Below, piece after piece: positions 1 through 5,484 of a stretch of 5,484 nucleotides of DNA (its first letter is position 1; every line of letters begins with the position of its first letter). The DNA is taken from assembly GCA_964421085.1 (NCBI GenBank), contig CAYQVO010000068.1, forward strand, positions 1 through 5,484. Direction: 5' to 3'. Origin of the DNA: CAYQVO01 sp964421085 (GTDB lineage Bacteria > Bdellovibrionota_C > UBA2361 > CAYQVO01). The notes under the pieces are model-generated. The model had not been told where the DNA came from and made no database searches. It saw nothing but the letters and a program-made list of their open reading frames with translations. A program made the translations under genes and the position numbers.

Positions 1-258
1 GCGGCAACGTGGCGATTCCTCAATCCCGATGAAATTGAATTCGCCGCCGGCAGCAAAACAGTGATACTTCGAAGGGAAACACCCGGCACGACTACGGGCA
101 TGGCGCCTTTCCATGGACTTGGCTGGCTCGAAGGTTACGCTGTCATCACGCACCAGGCAGTGAGGGCTGCAGCCGGACTCTCATCGCTCCCGGTCCCGGC
201 TCTTTCCGAGTGTCTCAATGTGATGGAAGTCCTGCTGAATGCTGAACTGGAGAAATAG
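1..258 (+). CDS. 3' end of an unrecognised protein-coding gene (85 residues visible)
   Basis: The frame is open from the first base of the window to a TAG at 256-258, so this is the C-terminal part of a protein that begins upstream; the GTG at 61 is an internal codon, not a convincing start, since no ribosome binding site precedes it. The visible part has a short hydrophilic stretch (FLNPDEIEFAAG), a Gly/Thr-rich loop (PGTTTGMAPFHGLG), a hydrophobic strand (GYAVI), an Ala-rich helix and a final helix ending in LNAELEK. No signal peptide or membrane segment is visible in this part. I do not recognise the family: the end faintly recalls the last domain of molybdopterin-type MoeA proteins, but too weakly to name it. 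It lies 5 nt ahead of the yjbQ-family gene on the same strand, so the two are probably co-transcribed and perhaps translationally coupled. Confidence 0.75.
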   Translation, partial: AATWRFLNPDEIEFAAGSKTVILRRETPGTTTGMAPFHGLGWLEGYAVITHQAVRAAAGLSSLPVPALSECLNVMEVLLNAELEK

Positions 259-263
259 AACCT

Positions 264-686
264 GTGGATATTCAGACGAGAGAAATCCGTTTCTCCACCA
301 GAGGCCGCACGGACATAGTCGATATTACTGACCGGCTTCAGGAACAGATCGATAAGACCGGCATGACGGAAGGAAGCATCACTGTCTTCGCCGTCGGCTC
401 AACGGCTGGAATTACCACTGTCGAGTTCGAGCCGGGACTTGTGAATACCGATCTTCCTCAGGCCTTCGACAGGATTGCGCCGTACGGCCCGGATTATGCC
501 CACCACGAGACCTGGGGCGACGACAACGGAGCATCTCATATACGTTCTTCGCTTCTTGGAAGCTCGATTTCGATCCCTTTCGTCGACGGTAAGCTCGTGC
601 TTGGAACCTGGCAGCAGGTGATTTTCATCGATTTTGACACCCGGCCGCGGCAGCGAAGCGCAGTTATTCAGATGATTGGGAAGTAG
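264..686 (+). CDS. yjbQ: YjbQ/UPF0047 family protein (secondary thiamine-phosphate synthase-like)
   Basis: A complete 140-residue protein, the usual length of the small soluble YjbQ (UPF0047) family. Seen directly: the family hallmark near the C-terminus, SSISIPF (residues 100-106) followed by DGKLVLGTWQ (108-117), and the central HHETWGDDNGASH segment (80-92) leading into SSLLGSS (95-101). The N-terminal TREIRFSTRGRTDIVDIT (residues 5-22) is also typical. The family is known as trimeric cytosolic proteins; some members have weak thiamine-phosphate synthase activity, but the physiological role is not settled. The start is a GTG at 264 (translated Met), chosen because the N-terminus then matches the family and a GGAG lies at 249-252, inside the end of the upstream gene. 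Odd point: the strand that often carries an HTTA-type motif reads GSTAG here (45-49), so the His is replaced; the other polar residues (H80, H81, D86, N88, H92) are present. Family assignment is firm, enzymatic function is not. Confidence 0.93.
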   Translation: MDIQTREIRFSTRGRTDIVDITDRLQEQIDKTGMTEGSITVFAVGSTAGITTVEFEPGLVNTDLPQAFDRIAPYGPDYAHHETWGDDNGASHIRSSLLGSSISIPFVDGKLVLGTWQQVIFIDFDTRPRQRSAVIQMIGK

Positions 687-698
687 TCAGCGTCTCAA

Positions 699-718
699 GC
701 CGATTCCCGGCAGTTTTT
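699..718 (+). terminator. weak terminator-like hairpin after yjbQ
   Basis: GCCG (699-702) and CGGC (708-711) can form a 4-bp GC stem with a 5-nt loop, followed by AG and five T (714-718), 13 nt after the yjbQ stop. The stem is short for an intrinsic terminator, so this is only a candidate. The position fits the end of the first operon, because the next gene has its own 150-bp leader region. Confidence 0.35.
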
Positions 719-825
719 GAAAAACATTATTTAATTGAGCGTACATTACATCTCTTTTCTGCTCATTTTCACTTTGATTAGCCAGTTTCTCTTGTTTCTA
801 TCAAAGTCTCTTCGTGGACAACAAA

Positions 826-831
826 GGGAGG
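826..831 (+). promoter_or_regulatory. strong ribosome binding site of the 845-residue gene
   Basis: GGGAGG at 826-831 is a near-ideal Shine-Dalgarno sequence 7 nt before the ATG at 839. It fixes this start over other in-frame possibilities and supports the large ORF as a real, well-translated gene. The rest of 687-838 is T-rich, unlike its flanks, and probably carries the promoter; I found only poor matches to sigma70 elements (for example TTGAAA at 717-722 with TACATT at 742-747, spacing 19), so I do not call one. Confidence 0.8.
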
Positions 832-838
832 CACTGAC

Positions 839-3376
839 ATGTTCATCAATACGAATCACAAGGTCGCCGGATTATCAACCCCGGCCGCAGTTGAAGGGAA
901 CGGGCGCAGGCCGCTCAAGTCGATACAGAATCTCATATCCGGTGAAAGACAGCGCCTTCTCGAAAAAGAGCTGGGCGTCAGGCGCGCGGCAATCAACGCG
1001 CTCGATGCAGAGGGAGCTGAACATTTTCTCACTCTCATTCAACACGGGCCGCGCACCGCGGGTCTCGCTGTCAGAATCGCGAACGCTGTCGTCCGCACAA
1101 GCAGAGGCCGCGTTAACGAGGCGATGAAAAAACTGGCCGACTACAGAGGAAGCCTGACAATACTTGAAGACTTCCTGAACCGGATAGGGACCGACGATCC
1201 TTTCGTGGCGACTGAAAGAGCGCAGGTCGTGGTGCTTCCGGTTTCGCAGATCCCCGGATCAGCTGTCGCTGCTGACGACATCGAAAAAGCCGGCCGGGTG
1301 AAAGTGCCGCACGAGAGCGTTCGCGGCGCGAGCGGTCACATTATTACCGGGATGATCTACTGCGCATACGATTCGAACTCACCGGCCGGATCCATCGGGT
1401 TCTTCTCCAAGCGGCAGGCAATTACCCGCCCCTTCGAAGCTTTCAACCCGGATCGCTTCACCGAGGAGAAAGCCAAAACGGTCAGAAAGAGAAGAGAAAG
1501 GAGTTATCTCGACATACTCACCGGGCTTTCCCTGGAAGACCTGGAGCGTGAGCCGGGAATTGTAAGCGACTCGAGGAGTCCCGTCCTTCTTCGCGACTTC
1601 GCGGTATACCGGGAACTTCAGGATGCGATTCAGGACTACCGAAGGCAGCACGCCGCGATTCTTTACGGTGACGGGATAAAAATCGCCTCGCCCGGTGGTC
1701 TCGGCGTCCGGACTGACGCCGGGGGGAGTTTCCTCGGATGGTTCGAGCGCCGGCTCGAGGCGGGAAAAGATCTGCCGGAGGGAATTCTTGTCGCGTATCA
1801 GAGCATCAAGGACCCTGATGTCCATCTCGATCCCGAAACCGAGCGCGATTACATCAGGGGTCTCATCGCATATCAGAGAGTAAACTCTTTCATCACAAAG
1901 GATGCCGCCCTTGCAGGCGCGGCCTCAGATCTTGAAGAGTTCGACAAGCTTCCATCCGACGATCCTTTGAAGCTCGACCCTGGAGTCTCTGAGGCAAGGC
2001 GCGAACTGCAGGAACTGGCAGCGAATCCGCAGGGAGAAATCCGGGTGACAGATCTCGGCGCAATACTTTCCAAAGCAGGCCTTTCTGAGTTCAGGAGCAA
2101 TATGAACAGACGTACGCTGGAACGGTTTCACGAAGAGTACGAGCACGCGCTCGCATATTTCGACTTTCTTTTCACCGAGCATGGCCGCATGCTCGAAGAC
2201 ACACTGCAGGGAAGTGTCCCGATGGGGAGACTCTCAAAGACAATTTACGGCGCAAAGGTCGGAAATTCAGGCCTTGCTGCGGAAAAAGAGGTGCGGAGGC
2301 CCGTACTGGGACAGCAGGATTTCCGGTATATCCTGGACGGGATCTTTCACAAGATCGTGAGCCGGGGAGAGGACGCGAGACTCCTTCAGTCCATGCCGGT
2401 AAGAGATTTCCGCGAGATGGTTGAAGGCGCGATATGCGCATTCAGGAAAGCCATCTACCTCGACAACTGCCTGGAGGAATCCGGAATCAAGGCAGACAGG
2501 ATGGACGCATCGACTCTGCCGGAGGATTTTCAGCCGGTTGTTCCGACGGGACGAAACTTGAGGCCTGCGGAAACATTCCTCGAAGCGGAGAAAAAATCGG
2601 GTAAAGAGGTCCTGCCACTCAATGAACTGATTGAGAGAACGACATGTCTGGGTCTTGGCGACTACAAGGCGAAAGCGCAGCTTCCGCAGTACAAAGCATA
2701 TGCTCACGCAGGAGTATATCCTGCGGCGGCAGAGGAGCCGTTGAAGAAGCTTCATATCCCTGCGGCCCGCTTCGTATCCGCACAGGAAATCGCCGGAGAG
2801 ATGGAGACAGTGCGGAAAATGCTCGAAAGTCCGCTTGTTCGCATTGCCGACACCACTCTGATGAAAAAGCGGTACTTCACAAATCCTGAAAGGCTCATCA
2901 TTGAGGCCGCAGCTTCTTTCAAGCCGAGATTCGACGGACTCGGACTGCAGCCCTCACCTGAGAACGAACGGCTCGGGGAAGAAATCACAAAGCTTCAGGG
3001 AGCGCGAGTTTTTACAGGGGGAATTGTTCCCGCAGCGGAAGGACGAAGAGCGAGGCTCGAGCTTAGACTGCAGGATGTCCGGATGTTCCTCGGCGAGAAG
3101 CAGGAGTCGGGACTGATATACTTCAAGCCGGAAGTGCTTGAACGGCAGCTTGAAGATCTTCAAAACCGCTACAAAGCGACTGAAAGCATCCACCCGGCAT
3201 GGTTCGGGAAGGCGAAGATGGCGTGTTCAAGGAAGGGGCAGGAGATTCTCGAAAGCCATGACATGGGTCTTGTGGATTATGAGACCTTTACTACGTCCCG
3301 CCTTCTGGATTCCTCACCGCTGCGGTTTGTCTCCAGGCGGTTTGTAAACGCCGTATGGGATCTGTTCAGAAGGTAA
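839..3376 (+). CDS. large hypothetical protein, 845 residues, no recognised family
   Basis: A single uninterrupted frame of 845 codons from an ATG with a strong ribosome binding site to a TAA at 3374-3376, so it is certainly coding. I do not recognise it. Seen in the protein: no signal peptide and no membrane segment, so probably cytosolic; rich in Arg, Glu, Leu and Ala with many predicted amphipathic helices; only three Trp (W301, W788, W840) and five Cys, none arranged as a metal site. An N-terminal helical part (about 25-120) is followed by a section with likely beta strands (VVVLPV at 130-135; HIITGMIYCAY at 167-177), a Gly-rich loop region (about 276-300, with SPGGLG), long charged helices (about 380-460 and 640-780), and a basic C-terminus ending DLFRR. 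No Walker A, HTH, nuclease or protease motif was found. Codon use matches the flanking chromosomal genes. It appears to be monocistronic: yjbQ ends 152 bp upstream and the next gene converges on it. A structural or scaffold role is possible but would be a guess. Confidence 0.93.
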   Translation: MFINTNHKVAGLSTPAAVEGNGRRPLKSIQNLISGERQRLLEKELGVRRAAINALDAEGAEHFLTLIQHGPRTAGLAVRIANAVVRTSRGRVNEAMKKLADYRGSLTILEDFLNRIGTDDPFVATERAQVVVLPVSQIPGSAVAADDIEKAGRVKVPHESVRGASGHIITGMIYCAYDSNSPAGSIGFFSKRQAITRPFEAFNPDRFTEEKAKTVRKRRERSYLDILTGLSLEDLEREPGIVSDSRSPVLLRDFAVYRELQDAIQDYRRQHAAILYGDGIKIASPGGLGVRTDAGGSFLGWFERRLEAGKDLPEGILVAYQSIKDPDVHLDPETERDYIRGLIAYQRVNSFITKDAALAGAASDLEEFDKLPSDDPLKLDPGVSEARRELQELAANPQGEIRVTDLGAILSKAGLSEFRSNMNRRTLERFHEEYEHALAYFDFLFTEHGRMLEDTLQGSVPMGRLSKTIYGAKVGNSGLAAEKEVRRPVLGQQDFRYILDGIFHKIVSRGEDARLLQSMPVRDFREMVEGAICAFRKAIYLDNCLEESGIKADRMDASTLPEDFQPVVPTGRNLRPAETFLEAEKKSGKEVLPLNELIERTTCLGLGDYKAKAQLPQYKAYAHAGVYPAAAEEPLKKLHIPAARFVSAQEIAGEMETVRKMLESPLVRIADTTLMKKRYFTNPERLIIEAAASFKPRFDGLGLQPSPENERLGEEITKLQGARVFTGGIVPAAEGRRARLELRLQDVRMFLGEKQESGLIYFKPEVLERQLEDLQNRYKATESIHPAWFGKAKMACSRKGQEILESHDMGLVDYETFTTSRLLDSSPLRFVSRRFVNAVWDLFRR

Positions 3377-4061
3377 TCCGGCTGGGGAGAGGAGGCATCC
3401 GAGGAATCCGGCCTGCCGGGTCGCGTGCGGCAAGTTGTAAAGACATGGAACTCTGTGCGGAAACAGGGCGACAACGACATTGCGGCAACACGCCACGAAC
3501 GGGGCGAGGCCATCCAACATGAAAAGTCAGCAGCGCCGGAAACGCGACAGCGCACACAGCATTCTCATCCTGCTGAAGGTCCGCCGGAACGACAGCCAGA
3601 CGCGCCCATGCATCGTTCGCAGCGACGGTATACGAGTGGAAAAACATTTTTTCACCCCAGGGGAACGGAGTTTGAAAAGACGTGTAATGAGCCGGCTGGC
3701 CATTCCAAAGAGTGATCTTCTCGATTCGAGCCGATTCGACAGGAAACGGGAGGCGGGCCACCGGTTCCGCCGCGATTTCAGCTATTTCCTGATTGTTTAT
3801 GAAGCCCCATTCAAAAACGAGCTTTGCTCCTCTATCGAGGCTTATCCATGTGCGGCTTGCGGATTCGCACTCATCATCGAGCGTCCAGAAACGGGGCAGT
3901 TTGAATATTGCCCAGGATTCACCCAGTTGAACCGCTTTCCATGTCCCTTCGTATTGGGGAGGCTGAAGGACAACTCTGTCCCATTGATCGTCTCCTGTCC
4001 TCCAGGACTCATGTGGGAATGAATACCCTTTCGCCTCCGTTGCGCAATATACTTCCGACAT
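3366..4061 (-). CDS. Trp-rich hypothetical protein, perhaps PsbP/Mog1-like fold, with suspect 3' end
   Basis: Minus-strand frame of 231 residues from ATG at 4061-4059 to TGA at 3368-3366. The start is chosen because GGAGGG lies 3 nt upstream and a sigma70-like promoter lies before that; a TTG at 4112 would fall inside the promoter. I do not recognise the family. Residues 12-182 look like a real folded domain: 11 Trp in the first 184 residues, alternating strands (YSFPHESW, WAIFKLPRFWTL, AKLVFEWGF, KITLWNGQPAHYTSF, EKMFFHSYTV) and a closing ALLTFHV. That order is reminiscent of small alpha/beta domains of the PsbP/Mog1/DUF1795 type; this is inference. No signal peptide is visible. Residues 183-231 are rich in Pro, Arg, Cys and Ser, unlike the rest, and the frame overlaps the convergent 845-residue gene by 11 bp, so the true end is probably near residue 182 and the stop was lost or a frameshift occurred. 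The frame is open upstream to 4136, where the mobile element's outer repeat begins, so 5' truncation is also possible. Confidence 0.6.
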   Translation of the reverse strand: MSEVYCATEAKGYSFPHESWRTGDDQWDRVVLQPPQYEGTWKAVQLGESWAIFKLPRFWTLDDECESASRTWISLDRGAKLVFEWGFINNQEIAEIAAEPVARLPFPVESARIEKITLWNGQPAHYTSFQTPFPWGEKMFFHSYTVAANDAWARLAVVPADLQQDENAVCAVAFPALLTFHVGWPRPVRGVLPQCRCRPVSAQSSMSLQLAARDPAGRIPRMPPLPSRITF

Positions 4062-4064
4062 CCG

Positions 4065-4070
4065 CCCTCC
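4065..4070 (-). promoter_or_regulatory. ribosome binding site deciding the start of the minus-strand gene
   Basis: GGAGGG on the minus strand (4070-4065) stands 3 nt before the ATG at 4061-4059. The spacing is short but the match is strong, and it favours this ATG over the TTG at 4112. Confidence 0.55.
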
Positions 4071-4083
4071 ATGTACTCGGCCT

Positions 4084-4112
4084 ATAATACCATGGCTCCC
4101 GATCTTAGCCAA
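4084..4112 (-). promoter_or_regulatory. sigma70-like promoter for the minus-strand Trp-rich gene
   Basis: Read on the minus strand, TTGGCT (4112-4107; 4 of 6 to TTGACA) is followed after exactly 17 nt by TATTAT (4089-4084; 5 of 6 to TATAAT). Transcription would begin near 4077, giving a leader of about 16 nt that contains the GGAGGG site. The plus strand across the same -10 reads a perfect TATAAT (4083-4088) but has no credible -35 at the proper distance. The outer repeat of the mobile element begins about 20 bp upstream of the -35. Confidence 0.55.
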
Positions 4113-4132
4113 ATGCCGGGCGGTCTCCGTTG

Positions 4133-4161
4133 TGCTTCAAAACCTGGTGCACCGAAAAAGG
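4133..4161 (+). repeat. outer, diverged copy of the mobile element's left terminal repeat
   Basis: Bases 4133-4161 match the inner left repeat starting at 4189 at about 21 of 29 positions without gaps: both begin TGC, share TCAAAACC, and share CACCGAAA followed two bases later by GG. The period is 56 bp. The mismatches cluster in the middle, so the two conserved blocks could be separate contacts for the transposase. It may be the true outer end of the element, an extra binding site, or a remnant of an earlier related insertion. Confidence 0.6.
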
Positions 4162-4180
4162 GGAAAATGACTCTTTTTGG
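4152..4180. repeat. hairpin between the two left-end repeats
   Basis: CCGAAAAAG (4152-4160) can pair with CTTTTTGG (4173-4180), an 8-bp stem with one bulged G and a 12-nt loop. It lies upstream of the transposase start and would form in transcripts that read in from outside. In several unrelated insertion sequences such hairpins limit transposase expression from external promoters; that role here is inference. Confidence 0.35.
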
Positions 4181-4188
4181 AAAGTTGG

Positions 4189-4214
4189 TGCCTCAAAACC
4201 CATGTCACCGAAAT
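4189..4214 (+). repeat. left terminal inverted repeat (inner copy)
   Basis: Bases 4189-4209 are a perfect 21-bp inverted match to 5459-5479; after one mismatch the match continues for AAAT, giving 25 of 26 between 4189-4214 and 5454-5479. It ends 14 nt before the transposase ATG. Confidence 0.93.
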
Positions 4215-4228
4215 CGGAGATATGGGGT

Positions 4229-5482
4229 ATGCAAAACATTGAATTACGAAGTGCTATTGAGTGGTTGAAGTACCGGTACCGATACTGCAACAAGAAGCGG
4301 AAGGGAGAGGTTTTGAATGAGCTTGTCGAGCGTTTTTCGGTGGACAGGAAGTACCTGGTTCGACTTCTCGCGCCGAAACGAGGCGGCAGACCAAAAACCC
4401 CTAGGAAGGGTGGAAGACCAGGCAAGTACGGAGACAAGCCCTTTCAGATTGCGCTGAAGAAGATGTGGAGGATAACGAAGTACATGTGCGGAAAGTATCT
4501 CGAGGAGGCTATGCCTGAATGGCTTCCTTCATATGAGGAAGAATGCGGAGCATTCCCTGTCGATGTTCATGAGCGACTTCTGTCGATAAGCGGTTCATCA
4601 ATAGATCGATACTTGAAGCCCTTCAAGGCAGAACATGGGTTAACGCTTACGCGTCCCGGCGGCGTTCTTCGCTCCGAGATACCAATTCAGGGAAATATCT
4701 GGGACGAGCAACATCCAGGTTATCTTGAGTGTGACACCTCGGCGCACTGTGGAAGTACGACGATGGGAGAGTTTGTTTCGAGCCTCACTACGGTCGATAT
4801 TGCCTCTACATGGACCGAATTACGGGCCGTTTGGGGTCGAGGCAGTAGTAATGTCCTTCAGGAACTCAAAGACATAGAGGCATCGCTGCCCTTTCCGATT
4901 TCAGGCTACGATCCAGACAACGGAGGGGAGGTTCTTTGCCGGCACATTATCGGATATTTCAGGGACCGTAAAATTCCTGTGACCGTGACCCGTTCCCGAG
5001 CGTATAAGAAGAACGACCAGGCGCATGTAGAGCAACGAAACTCCTCTGTTGTAAGACGTTTCCTGGGGCATGAGCGTCTTGACTTCATCGAACTCACGCC
5101 TCTCGTCAATTCGTATTACCGGGAAATTCTTTGCCCGCTTATGAACCACTTTTTCCCCTCACATAAGCTCAAGGATAAACGCCAGGAGCACGGCAAACGG
5201 AAGCGCGTATATGATCCTCCCATGACCCCATACGCAAGGCTTCCTGCCTCGCCGTTCGTTACCGATGAGGCGAAGGAAAAGCTCAAAGCTCAGCACGCGG
5301 CTCTCAACCCAATAAAGCTATCCAGGCAAGAGACAATAGCGCGCAAGGAGATTGATCAGCTACTCAAGAAGCTCAAACAAGAACGCTATGACAGCGTTTC
5401 GAAAAAAGAGGGTTTTCAGATTATAAATCACGAATCCTTTTCACCCCTCCATAATTTGGGTGACATGGGTTTTGAGGCATAA
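4229..5482 (+). CDS. DDE transposase with integrase catalytic core (rve), 417 residues
   Basis: Catalyses excision and insertion of the surrounding element. Start: ATG at 4229, with GGAG at 4216-4219 nine nt upstream; an upstream ATG at 4130 in the same frame would begin in the flank and read through the left repeat, so it is not preferred. Domains seen: an N-terminal helix-turn-helix-like region (about 1-48, with YRYCNKKRKGEVLNEL then VDRKYLVRLL); a basic linker with two GGRP cores (52-55 and 61-64) resembling AT-hooks; an intermediate helical part (70-150); and an RNase H-like core from about 160. Probable catalytic residues are D169 (in YLECDTSAHCG), D230 (in YDPDNGGE) and E268 (in KKNDQAHVEQRN), giving DDE with 37 residues between the last two. 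The C-terminal tail (about 345-400) is Lys/Glu-rich and helical. The last residues, NLGDMGFEA, are encoded by the right inverted repeat and the TAA directly follows it. The frame is intact, so the enzyme is probably active. Confidence 0.92.
   Translation: MQNIELRSAIEWLKYRYRYCNKKRKGEVLNELVERFSVDRKYLVRLLAPKRGGRPKTPRKGGRPGKYGDKPFQIALKKMWRITKYMCGKYLEEAMPEWLPSYEEECGAFPVDVHERLLSISGSSIDRYLKPFKAEHGLTLTRPGGVLRSEIPIQGNIWDEQHPGYLECDTSAHCGSTTMGEFVSSLTTVDIASTWTELRAVWGRGSSNVLQELKDIEASLPFPISGYDPDNGGEVLCRHIIGYFRDRKIPVTVTRSRAYKKNDQAHVEQRNSSVVRRFLGHERLDFIELTPLVNSYYREILCPLMNHFFPSHKLKDKRQEHGKRKRVYDPPMTPYARLPASPFVTDEAKEKLKAQHAALNPIKLSRQETIARKEIDQLLKKLKQERYDSVSKKEGFQIINHESFSPLHNLGDMGFEA
5454..5479 (-). repeat. right terminal inverted repeat, inside the transposase gene
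   Basis: Inverted match to 4189-4214 (25 of 26; 5459-5479 perfect). It lies wholly within the transposase reading frame and codes for its final residues; the stop codon occupies 5480-5482, the first bases outside the repeat. A weaker GGGTTTT block in the same orientation occurs 57 bp inward (5410-5416). Confidence 0.93.
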
Positions 5483-5484
5483 GG

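Larger units (their letters stand above)
4133..5479 (+). mobile_element. insertion sequence with rve-type DDE transposase (IS481/ISNCY-like)
   Basis: A complete-looking insertion sequence: one transposase gene between inverted repeats. The best-supported core runs from 4189 to 5479 (1291 bp), bounded by a 26-bp inverted repeat with 25 matches that starts TGCCTC and ends GAGGCA. If the outer left repeat is included the element is 1347 bp. No target-site duplication could be found: only 5 bases (TAAGG) are visible beyond the right end and they match neither left flank. Base composition is lower in GC than the large gene, as expected of a mobile element. Family placement rests on the transposase's integrase-type core and is only to the level of IS481/ISNCY-like. 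Confidence 0.85.

Noticed and set aside
713..725. Palindrome GTTTTTGAAAAAC
   Set aside because: Six-base arms with a single central base cannot form a stable hairpin loop, and such AT-rich palindromes arise easily by chance; no operator context is evident.
735..1127. 130-residue plus-strand ORF starting before the large gene
   Set aside because: Starts in the T-rich intergenic region and overlaps the well-supported gene in another frame; its sequence turns Ser/Arg-rich as soon as it enters the coding part.
1379..1825. 148-residue minus-strand ORF inside the 845-residue gene
   Set aside because: Antisense shadow of GC-biased codons; no start signals and no recognisable motif.
2267..2755. 162-residue minus-strand ORF inside the 845-residue gene
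   Set aside because: Antisense shadow: the plus-strand gene is open across the whole region, and the antisense product has a Cys/Arg/Phe-rich, non-domain-like composition.
3378..3419. Possible terminator between the convergent genes
   Set aside because: CCGGC (3378-3382) and GCCGG (3415-3419), with AGGC/GCCT inside, can pair, but the stem has a 10-nt bulge on one side and no T-tract follows in either direction.
3480..4022. 180-residue plus-strand ORF opposite the Trp-rich gene
   Set aside because: Composition (many Arg, Cys, Pro, Ser in random order) is that of a shadow frame, it has no ribosome binding site, and the minus strand has promoter, ribosome binding site and a more protein-like sequence.
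4130..4228. Upstream extension of the transposase to an ATG at 4130
   Set aside because: It would translate through both left repeats and begin outside the core element; the ATG at 4229 has a ribosome binding site and a typical helix-turn-helix start.
5480..5484. Target-site duplication of the insertion sequence
   Set aside because: The five visible bases TAAGG do not repeat the bases left of 4189 (GTTGG) or of 4133 (CGTTG); a longer duplication cannot be judged because the window ends.

Overview
The window looks like chromosomal DNA of a bacterium of moderately high GC content, with genes using Shine-Dalgarno sites of the GGAG/GGGAGG type. I cannot assign the lineage from the sequence: the only well-recognised housekeeping gene (YjbQ family) is widespread in bacteria and archaea.

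Layout. (1) Bases 1-258 hold the 3' end of a gene I do not recognise. It is followed after 5 nt by (2) a yjbQ-family gene (264-686), probably in the same transcript. (3) A 152-bp, more AT-rich intergenic stretch (687-838) has a weak terminator-like hairpin and then a strong ribosome binding site. (4) A single large gene (839-3376) encodes an 845-residue soluble, mostly helical protein with no recognisable family. (5) On the opposite strand, converging on it, lies a Trp-rich ORF (3366-4061, complement) with a good sigma70-like promoter and ribosome binding site just upstream. Its last ~50 residues look like run-on translation, and its 5' end lies next to an inserted element. (6) From about 4133 or 4189 to 5479 there is an insertion sequence: a DDE (integrase-catalytic, rve-type) transposase flanked by a 26-bp terminal inverted repeat with 25 matches.

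The most unusual structure is in the mobile element. Its right terminal repeat lies inside the transposase gene and encodes the last residues of the protein, with the stop codon starting at the first base beyond the repeat. Its left end carries a second, diverged copy of the terminal repeat 56 bp further out, with a hairpin between the two copies. That outer copy starts where the reading frame of the neighbouring minus-strand gene becomes closed, so it is either the true edge of the element or a relic of an earlier insertion.

The genes do not form an obvious pathway. The first two look like an operon. The large orphan gene and the convergent Trp-rich gene are separate transcription units. The insertion sequence sits immediately upstream of the Trp-rich gene. 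I see no RNA gene, CRISPR array or defence system.
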